Shown piece after piece: positions 9,223 to 15,463 of a stretch of 64,000 bases of DNA (position 1 is the first letter of the stretch; each line of letters opens with the position of its first letter). Made by a program: the position numbers and the translations under genes. The notes beneath the pieces were generated by a model. That model saw only the letters and a program-made list of their open reading frames with translations, searched no databases and was not told the DNA's origin. Source of the stretch: an uncultured Pseudomonadota bacterium. GTDB taxonomy: Bacteria > Pseudomonadota > Gammaproteobacteria > Steroidobacterales > Steroidobacteraceae. Where the stretch lies: contig CADEFQ010000003.1 in NCBI GenBank assembly GCA_902826635.1, positions 68,257 through 132,256 on the forward strand, given 5' to 3'.

Positions 9223-10092
9223 ATGATTCCTGGAAGCCCAAGGCTCGCATTCGTCCTCGCGGGCGGCGGCAGCTACGGCGCCGTACAGGTCGGGATGCTG
9301 CAGGCGCTCGATCGCTGGGGGATCCGACCGGATCTGGTGACGGGGTCCTCCGTCGGGGCCATCAACGGGGCGTTCTACGCCGGTGATCCCAGTGCCGGGG
9401 GTATCGCGAGACTCGAGGCATTGTGGCAAGCCCTTCGGCGGCGCGATGTTTTCCCGATAACCCTTTTGGGCCTGCTCGGGGCGCTCACGAATCGGGATCA
9501 CCTCTTTGAGCCGAACGGCTTGCGCCGCCTCCTCGAGGCGCACTTGCCGTACGCTGCGCTCGAACAAAGCGCGATTCCGATGCATGTCGTCGCGACGGAC
9601 CGGCAAACCGGCGCTCCGGTACGCGTGTCGGCAGGCAACGCGATCGAGGCGGTGCTCGCGAGCTGCGCGATTCCGGCCATCTACCCGCCGGTCCGCATCG
9701 GGGGGCGAGAGCTCATCGACGGCGCGGTCACCTGCAACACGCCGATCCGCACGGCAGTCGAACTCGGTGCGACGCGCGTGATCGTGTTGCCAACGCGATT
9801 TGCTTGCCCGCTTGCCACCGCGCCACGCGGCATCTTCGGCAGCGCGTTTCACGCCATGGATCTCGTCGTCGTGCAGCAGCTTGCGCAGGACACCGAACGC
9901 TATGCCGACCGGGCGAGCATCGTCACTCTGCCGCCGATCTGCCCGCGCGCCGTTCCGCCCTACGATTTTTCCCACGTCCGACGGTTGATCGAATCGGCGG
10001 CGTGCAGCACCGAAGACTGGCTCGAGCGGGGCGGCCTCGCCGGAGACGTTGCGTCGAAATGCGGTGCCTCGCTGCGATCCTGCGTCGAATGA
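9223..10092 (+). CDS. Patatin-like phospholipase
   Basis: 289-aa cytoplasmic patatin-like protein. The nucleophile elbow is GSSVGAING (Ser about 43), and the catalytic Asp is in LIDGAVTCNTP (DGA, about residue 167). The oxyanion-hole loop reads AGGGSYGAVQVG instead of the usual GGGxRG: Tyr replaces the Arg. There is no signal peptide. Function is predicted to be lipid acyl hydrolysis of the RssA/YchK type, substrate unknown. A small hypothetical gene follows after 48 bp. Confidence 0.85.
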   Translation: MIPGSPRLAFVLAGGGSYGAVQVGMLQALDRWGIRPDLVTGSSVGAINGAFYAGDPSAGGIARLEALWQALRRRDVFPITLLGLLGALTNRDHLFEPNGLRRLLEAHLPYAALEQSAIPMHVVATDRQTGAPVRVSAGNAIEAVLASCAIPAIYPPVRIGGRELIDGAVTCNTPIRTAVELGATRVIVLPTRFACPLATAPRGIFGSAFHAMDLVVVQQLAQDTERYADRASIVTLPPICPRAVPPYDFSHVRRLIESAACSTEDWLERGGLAGDVASKCGASLRSCVE

Positions 10093-10140
10093 CGTCGTCA
10101 GGGGCGATTCGTGGCACAGTGCACCTGGATGGAGGTGCGA

Positions 10141-10383
10141 ATGATGGATATCCCGGCAGCGATGAAGAATCCCGGCGCCACCTTCGGCACGCCGGAAGTG
10201 CTGGATGCGTCGACGGAACTGACCGCGGGCGAGAAGCGCGCGATCCTGTTGCAGTGGAAGGACCAGCTCCACCAGCTGCTGGTCGCCGACGAGGAGAACA
10301 TGCTGGCACCCGGCGCGAGCGCTGGTGCCAACGCCGATTGCCTGCGACGCGTGACGGACGCCCTGACGCGGCTCAAAGGCTAA
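10141..10383 (+). CDS. Small helical hypothetical protein
   Basis: 80-aa protein of unrecognised family. ATG 10141 (followed by a second ATG) is preceded by GGAGGT at 10131-10136, an excellent ribosome binding site that decides the start. The sequence is mostly predicted helix (ELTAGEKRAILLQWKDQLHQLL), without signal peptide or cysteine motif; one Cys is near the C-terminus. It could be a DUF-type cytoplasmic adaptor, but nothing in it allows a function call. It lies 48 bp after the patatin gene and may be co-transcribed. Confidence 0.7.
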   Translation: MMDIPAAMKNPGATFGTPEVLDASTELTAGEKRAILLQWKDQLHQLLVADEENMLAPGASAGANADCLRRVTDALTRLKG

Positions 10384-10449
10384 GAGCAGAGCGACTCGTC
10401 TTCCGGGTGCGGGGAGTCGATGAGGATGCGCGCGGATCGGTCGATCGGC
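10384..10449 (-). pseudogene. Relic of a second PIG-L deacetylase gene
   Basis: Read on the minus strand, this stretch encodes DRSARILIDSPHPEDESLC and then a stop one codon later. It parallels DASTRILVVAPHPDDESLC of the intact PIG-L gene at 8211-9167. About 40 of 48 bases around 10387-10434 match 9028-9075, with a 14-bp exact block. Only about 21 codons around the zinc motif survive and there is no start. It is a gene remnant, not an expressed protein. Confidence 0.65.
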
Positions 10450-10460
10450 CCGCGCCAGCT

Positions 10461-10808
10461 TCAGCGCGCGGCGATCACCTGGATTTCCACCTTGTATTCG
10501 GGCGCGGCGAGCTTCGCCTCGACGGTAGCCCGTGCGGGCGTGTGCCCGGTGGCAACCCAGGCATCCCAGGCTGCATTCATCTGCGGGAAAGTCGCGATGT
10601 CCGCGAGATAGAGGGTTGCGGCCAGGATGCGTGACTTATCCGTCCCGCATTCCGACAGGAGCCGATCGATGGTGGCAAGGATCTGGCGGGTCTGGCCGGA
10701 AACGTCCTGTGCCGTGTCGTCGGCGACCTGCCCCGCAAGATACACAGTGTTGCCGTGAATGACCGCCTGGGACATGCGCGGCCCGGTGTCGAAACGCTGG
10801 ATCATCAA
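10461..10808 (-). CDS. RidA/YjgF-family protein
   Basis: 115-aa RidA-like protein, a family that hydrolyses reactive enamine/imine intermediates from PLP enzymes. AVIHGNTVYLAGQVADDT and PARATVEAKLA match the family; the Arg in ARATVE corresponds to the substrate-carboxylate-binding Arg of RidA. Two adjacent ATGs (10808 and 10805) are possible starts. It is monocistronic as far as can be seen and divergent from lexA's distant upstream region. Other RidA subfamilies (Rid4-7) cannot be excluded. Confidence 0.85.
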   Translation of the reverse strand: MMIQRFDTGPRMSQAVIHGNTVYLAGQVADDTAQDVSGQTRQILATIDRLLSECGTDKSRILAATLYLADIATFPQMNAAWDAWVATGHTPARATVEAKLAAPEYKVEIQVIAAR

Positions 10809-11001
10809 TATGCCTCGTCGAGTTCAGGATGGCAGTTGCCAACCGGATGCATTGTACGTGAGGAAGTCAGCGCTCCTGACCGTTCCCCCACAGGCCGGGT
10901 CGCATTCAACTGCAAGGCTCGCCTCGAGGAAGACCGATGCGATCGTGTTCTTTCGAGACCAGCTGGGCTGACTCGCCTGCTCTTGAGGGGGCGCCGGCCC
11001 C

Positions 11002-11032
11002 AAAAAAAAACGCCGCGCAAAGCGCGGCGTTT
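11002..11032 (-). terminator. Rho-independent terminator of the lipoprotein gene
   Basis: A 10-bp perfect stem AACGCCGCGC / GCGCGGCGTT (11009-11018 and 11022-11031) with a 3-nt loop is followed, on the minus strand, by a run of T (11010-11002). It lies 22 bp after the stop codon of the gene at 11054. It is the clearest intrinsic terminator in the window. Confidence 0.93.
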
Positions 11033-11053
11033 GGGGTCGAGCGAAGTAAGTGA

Positions 11054-11365
11054 TTACTTCGAGATCGAACGCTTGAACATGCGGTCGATCTTCTCGTTGG
11101 TCGCGTCACAGCACGACTGGCTGGCCTGCGCAGCGGCAAGCGCCTGGTTCGCGGTGCTCTGCGCGCCGCTCGCCGTCGAAGAGGCCGACTGGGCAGCCGA
11201 AGAGGCCGCATCCGCCGCACTCTTGGCAGCCGCGGCGTCCGACGAGAGCCGTCCGACCTGCGCCTTCAGGTCATCAACCTGCGCCTGCAACGGCTTGAGA
11301 TCCGTGCAGCCCGCAAGCATGACAACAGCGGCCACTGCCGCAACTTTAACGATCGCGCTCTTCAT
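11054..11365 (-). CDS. OprI/Lpp-like alanine-zipper outer-membrane lipoprotein
   Basis: 103-aa lipoprotein with lipobox LAGC (Cys about residue 20) followed by a long Ala/Ser-rich heptad coiled coil, as in OprI of Pseudomonas. The end NEKIDRMFKRSISK resembles the OprI end with a C-terminal Lys that could be cross-linked to peptidoglycan. ATG 11365 was chosen because AAGGGG lies 6-7 nt upstream; a longer reading from 11380 lacks a site. The mature domain carries an unusual SCCD cysteine pair. A strong terminator suggests an abundant monocistronic mRNA. Confidence 0.85.
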   Translation of the reverse strand: MKSAIVKVAAVAAVVMLAGCTDLKPLQAQVDDLKAQVGRLSSDAAAAKSAADAASSAAQSASSTASGAQSTANQALAAAQASQSCCDATNEKIDRMFKRSISK

Positions 11366-11496
11366 AGAAGTCCCCTTCATGTGGATACAGAAACCTGCGC
11401 CGGCCGAACGTTAGCACAATGCGTTATGTACGGCGGCCAAGCGACGCAACTGCAACAAATCCCGCCGCGGATTGCAAGAATTTCGATCCTACAAAA

Positions 11497-11516
11497 GTGT
11501 CGGTGATATCCGACAC
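11497..11516. repeat. 20-bp inverted repeat GTGTCGG-N6-CCGACAC
   Basis: Perfect 7-bp arms around TGATAT. It sits directly beside the palindromic heptad repeat and about 130 bp upstream of the lipoprotein start. It could be a regulator operator for that gene or an edge of the repeat; no T-run follows, so it is not a terminator. Confidence 0.5.
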
Positions 11517-11520
11517 AGGA

Positions 11521-11660
11521 GCGAACAGCGAACGGCATGCAGCCAGTAGCGGGACGTGAGCGGCGATCCAGCTATCTGCTATCAGTCATTCGCTATCCGC
11601 TGTTAGAGACCGCCCGATCTGGCACGACGCCCCTCTGGCTGCACGCCGTTCGCTGTTCGC
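11521..11660. repeat. Palindromic heptad repeat, copy A
   Basis: Terminal arms at 11521-11546 and 11635-11660 are 26 bp long and complementary except for one base. They are built of 7-bp units (GCGAACA, GCGAACG, GCATGCA, GCCAGTA). The interior has further 7-bp units such as GCTATCT, GCTATCA and GCTATCC. It shares the GCGAACA unit and a GCCAG core with copies B and C in imuB. Confidence 0.85.
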
Positions 11661-11680
11661 CGCGCGCTCTCCAATTTCCC

Positions 11681-11730
11681 TTGCGCGGCGCCGGATTCTG
11701 GATAAAATCACAGCCTGTACAGACATACAG
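11681..11730 (+). promoter_or_regulatory. lexA promoter with LexA (SOS) box
   Basis: TTGCGC (11681-11686) and TAAAAT (11703-11708), spaced 16 bp, form a plausible promoter. Overlapping the start site is a 16-bp box CTGTACAGACATACAG (11715-11730), a CTG-N10-CAG match to the gamma-type LexA consensus. Autorepression of lexA and SOS induction of the genes behind it follow. Confidence 0.85.
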
Positions 11731-11756
11731 TTTCCCCTGAAACCAGGCAGGACCCC

Positions 11757-12371
11757 ATGTCAGACCTCACGCCCCGCCAGACCGAGATCCTCCGTCTCAT
11801 CCAGCGCACCATGGCTGAAACCGGCATGCCGCCCACCCGTGCGGAGATCGCCGCCGAGCTTGGTTTTCGCTCCGCCAATGCCGCCGAAGAGCATCTGCGC
11901 GCACTTGCCCGCAAAGGGGTGATCGCGCTGATCCCCGGCACCTCGCGCGGCATCCAGCTGAAAGACACCATGCGGGAGCAGTTCGGCCTGCCGCTCATCG
12001 GCCGGGTCGCCGCGGGCCGCCCGATCCTCGCGGAGGAAAACATTGAGGCGCGCTACCAGATCGATCCCGATCTCTTCCAGCCGAAGCCGCACTACCTGCT
12101 GAAGGTCATCGGCATGAGCATGAAGGATGCGGGCATCCTCGATGGCGACCTCGTCGCCGTGCACCGCACGCCCGAAGTGCGCAACCGCCAGATCGTCGTC
12201 GCGCGCCTCGAAAACGAAGTCACCGTCAAGCGCTACCGGCAGGACGGTTCCATCGCCTGGCTGCTGCCGGAGAACGCGGACTTTGAACCGATCCGCGTCG
12301 ACCTGAAACAGGAACACATGATCATCGAAGGCATCGTCGTCGGCGTCGTGCGCCGGGGGAAGGTCTCATGA
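11757..12371 (+). CDS. lexA: LexA repressor
   Basis: 204-aa SOS repressor and self-cleaving protease. The N-terminal winged helix ([15 protein letters not shown]; recognition helix [15 protein letters not shown]) is followed by the Ala-Gly cleavage site in RVAAGRP. The catalytic Ser is in GMSMKDAGI and the Lys in [16 protein letters not shown] precedes ATG 11757. The stop overlaps the VOC gene by 4 bp, so lexA heads an operon reaching to dnaE2. Confidence 0.97.
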   Translation: MSDLTPRQTEILRLIQRTMAETGMPPTRAEIAAELGFRSANAAEEHLRALARKGVIALIPGTSRGIQLKDTMREQFGLPLIGRVAAGRPILAEENIEARYQIDPDLFQPKPHYLLKVIGMSMKDAGILDGDLVAVHRTPEVRNRQIVVARLENEVTVKRYRQDGSIAWLLPENADFEPIRVDLKQEHMIIEGIVVGVVRRGKVS

Positions 12372-12736
12372 GCATTCTCGGCCTGCGGACTGTCGTCTAT
12401 CACGCCCCCGATCTCGGCGCGGCGAAGGCCTGGTACTCGCGCGTACTCGCGCGTGAGCCGTATTTCGACCAGCCGTTCTATGTTGGTTACGAAGTCGGCG
12501 GCTTCGAGCTGGGCCTCATTCCCGATGGCGCGCCGGGTGCGGGTGGCTCGGTCGCGTACTGGGGCGTGCCCGATGCGGCGGCGGAGTTGCGTCGCCTCGA
12601 ATCGCTTGGCGCCGTCATGCGCGATCCGGTGCAGGACGTGGGCGAGGGGATCAAGGTCGCCACCGTGGCCGATCCGTTCGGCAACAGTTTCGGCATCATC
12701 GAGAATCCGCAGTTCTCGCTCGCCAAAGTGCGCTGA
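12368..12736 (+). CDS. VOC (glyoxalase/bleomycin-resistance) family protein
   Basis: 122-aa VOC-fold protein ([23 protein letters not shown] at the start; [15 protein letters not shown] at the end). VOC proteins are metal-dependent lyases, dioxygenases or drug-binding proteins; substrate unknown here. Its ATG overlaps the lexA stop (ATGA) and imuA follows after 27 bp. It is therefore inside the SOS operon, an unusual place that implies induction on DNA damage. Confidence 0.85.
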   Translation: MSILGLRTVVYHAPDLGAAKAWYSRVLAREPYFDQPFYVGYEVGGFELGLIPDGAPGAGGSVAYWGVPDAAAELRRLESLGAVMRDPVQDVGEGIKVATVADPFGNSFGIIENPQFSLAKVR

Positions 12737-12763
12737 TGCACTTGCAGCGCTGTCGCTTCCTCG

Positions 12764-13381
12764 ATGTCCGTCAATCCCCGGCTGGCTCGGCTCCTCGAGC
12801 ATCCCGCGCTCTGGCGCGGGCGCAGCACTGCGCGGGTGCCCACCTGGTCCACGGGCTTCCCGATGCTCGACGCCGGCCTGCCGGGCGGGGGCTGGCCGCG
12901 CGCGGGCCTCGTTGAGATCCTGACGCCGCAGGTCGGCGTCGGCGAGCTCCAGCTCCTCATTCCCACCCTCGCACGGCTCACCGGGCTCACGCCCGCGCGC
13001 TGGGTCGCGTGGATCGCACCGCCCTTTGAACCCTTCGCGCCGGCGCTTGCGGCACACGGTGTCGCGCTCGAGCGGCAGCTGATCGTCCGCACGAGCCTGC
13101 CGCTGTGGGCCATGGAGCAGGCGCTCGGCTCGGGCGCGTGTGAAGCGGCGCTCGCGTGGGTACAGCAAGCGCGGCCGCGCAGCCTGCGCCGCCTGCAACT
13201 CGCGACCGAGCGCGGGCGCACGCTCGGGTTCGTCTTTCGCAGCGTTGCCACGGCGCACGAAGCCTCGCCCGCTGTGCTGCGGCTCTCGATCGTGCCGCGG
13301 GGCGAAGCGGTGGAGGTGGTGCTGCTCAAGAGTCGGGGTGGTGCGCGCGAACCGATTCGGGTGGAGATCGGGCATGAGTGA
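12764..13381 (+). CDS. imuA: Mutasome protein ImuA
   Basis: 205-aa RecA-like protein of the ImuA type, which works with ImuB and DnaE2 in damage-induced mutagenesis. STGFPMLDAGLPGGGWPRAGLVEIL is the degenerate RecA-fold start; GRTLGFVFRSV and PAVLRLSIVP follow. No intact Walker A is present, as is usual for the family. The last 8 bp overlap the start of imuB. Confidence 0.9.
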   Translation: MSVNPRLARLLEHPALWRGRSTARVPTWSTGFPMLDAGLPGGGWPRAGLVEILTPQVGVGELQLLIPTLARLTGLTPARWVAWIAPPFEPFAPALAAHGVALERQLIVRTSLPLWAMEQALGSGACEAALAWVQQARPRSLRRLQLATERGRTLGFVFRSVATAHEASPAVLRLSIVPRGEAVEVVLLKSRGGAREPIRVEIGHE

Positions 13382-15089
13382 GCGCTCGCGGCTCGCGGCG
13401 AACAGCGAACAGCGAATAGCTGATAGCCAGAACGCGTTAGCTGACGTTTCTGGCCCTCAGCTCTCAGCTCTAAGCTCCAAGCTCGCGGGCGCCGCAGTGG
13501 CGCCGGCCGCCGCCGCCCTATGGCTCGCCGCGCATCTTCCTGCCATCGCTTTCGACGCCGTGTGTCGCGAGGGCGGTGATGCGCTGCCGATCGCCGTGGT
13601 CGAGCTCGTGCAGCGCGTACAGCGGGTCGTGGCCGCAAGTCCGGCGGCGCGTGAACGTGGCGTCGCGCCCGGCATGGTGCTGGCGGCAGCGCTCGCGCTC
13701 GAGCCCCGTCTCGATGCGCGTGCGCGGGATACCGGCGCCGAGCGCACGTTGCTCGAGCGCCTCGCAGCGGCGGCGGGTGAGGTGACACCGCGCGTCAGTC
13801 TCGAGCCGCCCGACGGCCTGCTGCTCGAAGTGCGCGGCAGCCTCGCGCTCTTCGGTGGTGTCGAAGCAGTGTGTGAAAAGCTGCGTGCGGCCGCTCGCAG
13901 CGTGGGCGTGCGTGCGCAGCTTGCACTTGCGCCCACACCGCTCGCCGCGCTCGCCGGTGCGCGTGTGCCGCGCCGCCGCGGCAGCGCGCTTTTCAGGGTG
14001 ATGCATCGTGCGGAACTCGTCGGCGCACTGGCGCCGTTGCCGCTTGCCGTATTGCGGTGGCCGGAAGATCTCAACGCGCGGCTCGCGAAAATGGGCGTGA
14101 CCCGGATCGGCCAGGCCTTGCGCCTGCCCCGCGCAGGCTTTGCGCGCCGTTTCGGGCCGGCGGCGCTTGCGGCGCTCGATCGGCTCGTCGGCGGCGAGGT
14201 GGAACCACGGCGCGCCGTCGCACAGCGCGAGCGTTATCGCGCGCGTCGTGAGCCGTCGTACGAACTCACGGATCAGCCGGCGGTCGTCGCGTTTCTTGCG
14301 CCGATGCTCGCGGAGCTTGAAGCTTTCCTGCGCAGTCGCCAGGGCAGCCTCACGGCGCTCGACTGCCGCCTGCATCACCGGGGACTCGCCGCCACGCGCT
14401 GCCGCCTGCGTTTTGCCCAACCGGCGTTCGCCGCGGATGCGATCGGGTTTCTGCTCGGCGAGCGCCTCGCGGCGACCGTGCTCACCGCACCCGTGACCGC
14501 CTGCGAGCTCGTGTCGAGCCGGTTCGTGCCGCGACATGCGTCGAGCGCGGCGTTGTGGCAGTCGGGTGAACACGGCGGCAGTCCCGCGAACGAGGCGCCG
14601 GCACTGATCGAACGGCTGCGCGCGCGGCTCGGCGAGGAAAGCGTCTACGGCCTCTGCCTCGTGCCGGAGCATCGGCCGGAAGTGGCGGGACGGCGCGTCG
14701 TCGCGCTGCGCGGGGCGACGCGAGCGAGCAGCGAACAACGAGAAGCGAACGGCGAGCAGCGAACGGCGAACAGCCAGAAAGCGTTGGCTGTCGCTTCTGG
14801 CTCTCAGCTCTCCGCTCTAAGCTCTAAGCTCGGCAGCGCCGCTGCCGCCCGCCGCCCGCTCTGGCTGCTCTCGACGCCACTGCTCATGTCGGCGCCCGGC
14901 GCGTGGCCGCAATACGAAGGCCCGCTCGAGAAACTCGCCGGCCCCGAGCGTATCGAGACCGGCTGGTGGGACGATCGCGATGTCACACGCGACTACTACG
15001 TGATGCGCAACCGCGCGGCCGCGCAGCTCTGGGTCTACCGCGAGCGCCGGCCGCCGCACGAGTGGTATTTGCAGGGAATATTTGGATGA
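13374..15089 (+). CDS. imuB: Inactive Y-family polymerase ImuB carrying two repeat-derived inserts
   Basis: 571-aa ImuB, a catalytically dead Y-family polymerase that bridges DnaE2 and the beta clamp. The family N-terminus LWLAAHLPAIAFDAV is reached only after about 45 residues; these are encoded by palindromic repeat copy B (ANSEQRIADSQNALADV, then SALSSKL). A second insert, from copy C at 14724-14829, gives a like sequence (ANSQKALAVASGSQLSALSS) just before RPLWLL. The end ERIETGWWDDRDVTRDYYV is the conserved ImuB C-terminus, so the frame is intact. ATG 13374 is the only start near imuA; an ORF extension further upstream lies inside imuA. Confidence 0.9.
   Translation: MSERSRLAANSEQRIADSQNALADVSGPQLSALSSKLAGAAVAPAAAALWLAAHLPAIAFDAVCREGGDALPIAVVELVQRVQRVVAASPAARERGVAPGMVLAAALALEPRLDARARDTGAERTLLERLAAAAGEVTPRVSLEPPDGLLLEVRGSLALFGGVEAVCEKLRAAARSVGVRAQLALAPTPLAALAGARVPRRRGSALFRVMHRAELVGALAPLPLAVLRWPEDLNARLAKMGVTRIGQALRLPRAGFARRFGPAALAALDRLVGGEVEPRRAVAQRERYRARREPSYELTDQPAVVAFLAPMLAELEAFLRSRQGSLTALDCRLHHRGLAATRCRLRFAQPAFAADAIGFLLGERLAATVLTAPVTACELVSSRFVPRHASSAALWQSGEHGGSPANEAPALIERLRARLGEESVYGLCLVPEHRPEVAGRRVVALRGATRASSEQREANGEQRTANSQKALAVASGSQLSALSSKLGSAAAARRPLWLLSTPLLMSAPGAWPQYEGPLEKLAGPERIETGWWDDRDVTRDYYVMRNRAAAQLWVYRERRPPHEWYLQGIFG
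13398..13486. repeat. Palindromic heptad repeat, copy B, in frame within imuB
   Basis: Left arm: five 7-bp units GCGAACA, GCGAACA, GCGAATA, GCTGATA, GCCAGAA (13398-13432). Right arm: TTCTGGC (13448-13454), then CCTCAGC, TCTCAGC, TCTAAGC, TCCAAGC (to 13482). The GCCAGAA/TTCTGGC pair forms the core of the hairpin. The insert adds codons without a stop. Confidence 0.88.
14724..14829. repeat. Palindromic heptad repeat, copy C, in frame within imuB
   Basis: Eight 7-bp units run from 14724 (GCGAGCA, GCGAACA, ACGAGAA, GCGAACG, GCGAGCA, GCGAACG, GCGAACA, GCCAGAA). The right arm starts at 14795 (TTCTGGC, TCTCAGC, TCTCCGC, TCTAAGC, TCTAAGC). Same core and same orientation as copy B. Confidence 0.88.
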
Positions 15090-15099
15090 GGAAACAGCC

Positions 15100-15447
15100 A
15101 TGATCCATCAAGGTAGTTGTCATTGCGGCCGGATCGCCTTCGAGGCCGATACCGATATCGAAACCGTCATGGAGTGCAATTGCAGCCATTGCGCGCGCAA
15201 GGGCTATCTGCTGCATTTCATGCCGCGCGAGAAGCTGCGCCTCACGACCCCGGAAGCGAACTTTTCCACCTATACCTTCAACAGGCACGCGATCAAGCAT
15301 CGCTTCTGCGAAGTCTGCGGCTGCGCGCCGTTCGGCGAAGCCGCGGGCCCGAAGGGCGAGCCCACGGTCGCGCTCAACGTGCGCTGCATTCCGGCACTCG
15401 ACCTCGCGACGTTGAAGGTGAAAAAAGTCGACGGCCGCAGTTTTTAG
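15100..15447 (+). CDS. GFA-domain (S-(hydroxymethyl)glutathione synthase-like) protein
   Basis: 115-aa protein with the GFA zinc-binding fold: SCHCGRIAFEA, CNCSHCARKG and FCEVCGCAPF provide the metal cysteines. Members are related to glutathione-dependent formaldehyde-activating enzyme, but most have unknown substrates. ATG 15100 has GAGGAA upstream; a TTG at 15082 overlapping the imuB stop is less likely. It sits between imuB and dnaE2, so it should be SOS-induced. Confidence 0.85.
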   Translation: MIHQGSCHCGRIAFEADTDIETVMECNCSHCARKGYLLHFMPREKLRLTTPEANFSTYTFNRHAIKHRFCEVCGCAPFGEAAGPKGEPTVALNVRCIPALDLATLKVKKVDGRSF

Positions 15448-15463
15448 CGTCGCGGGGCGGGAT

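Larger units (their letters stand above)
11366..11680. other. Gene-free interval between the lipoprotein gene and the lexA promoter
   Basis: No credible ORF. It holds the upstream region of the lipoprotein gene (AT-richer at 11410-11460; no clean promoter could be assigned), a 20-bp inverted repeat at 11497-11516 and the palindromic heptad repeat at 11521-11660. Confidence 0.7.

Noticed and set aside
13140..13373. Upstream extension of imuB
   Set aside because: The extra 78 codons lie inside imuA and encode an Arg/Ser-rich shadow; imuB starts at 13374.
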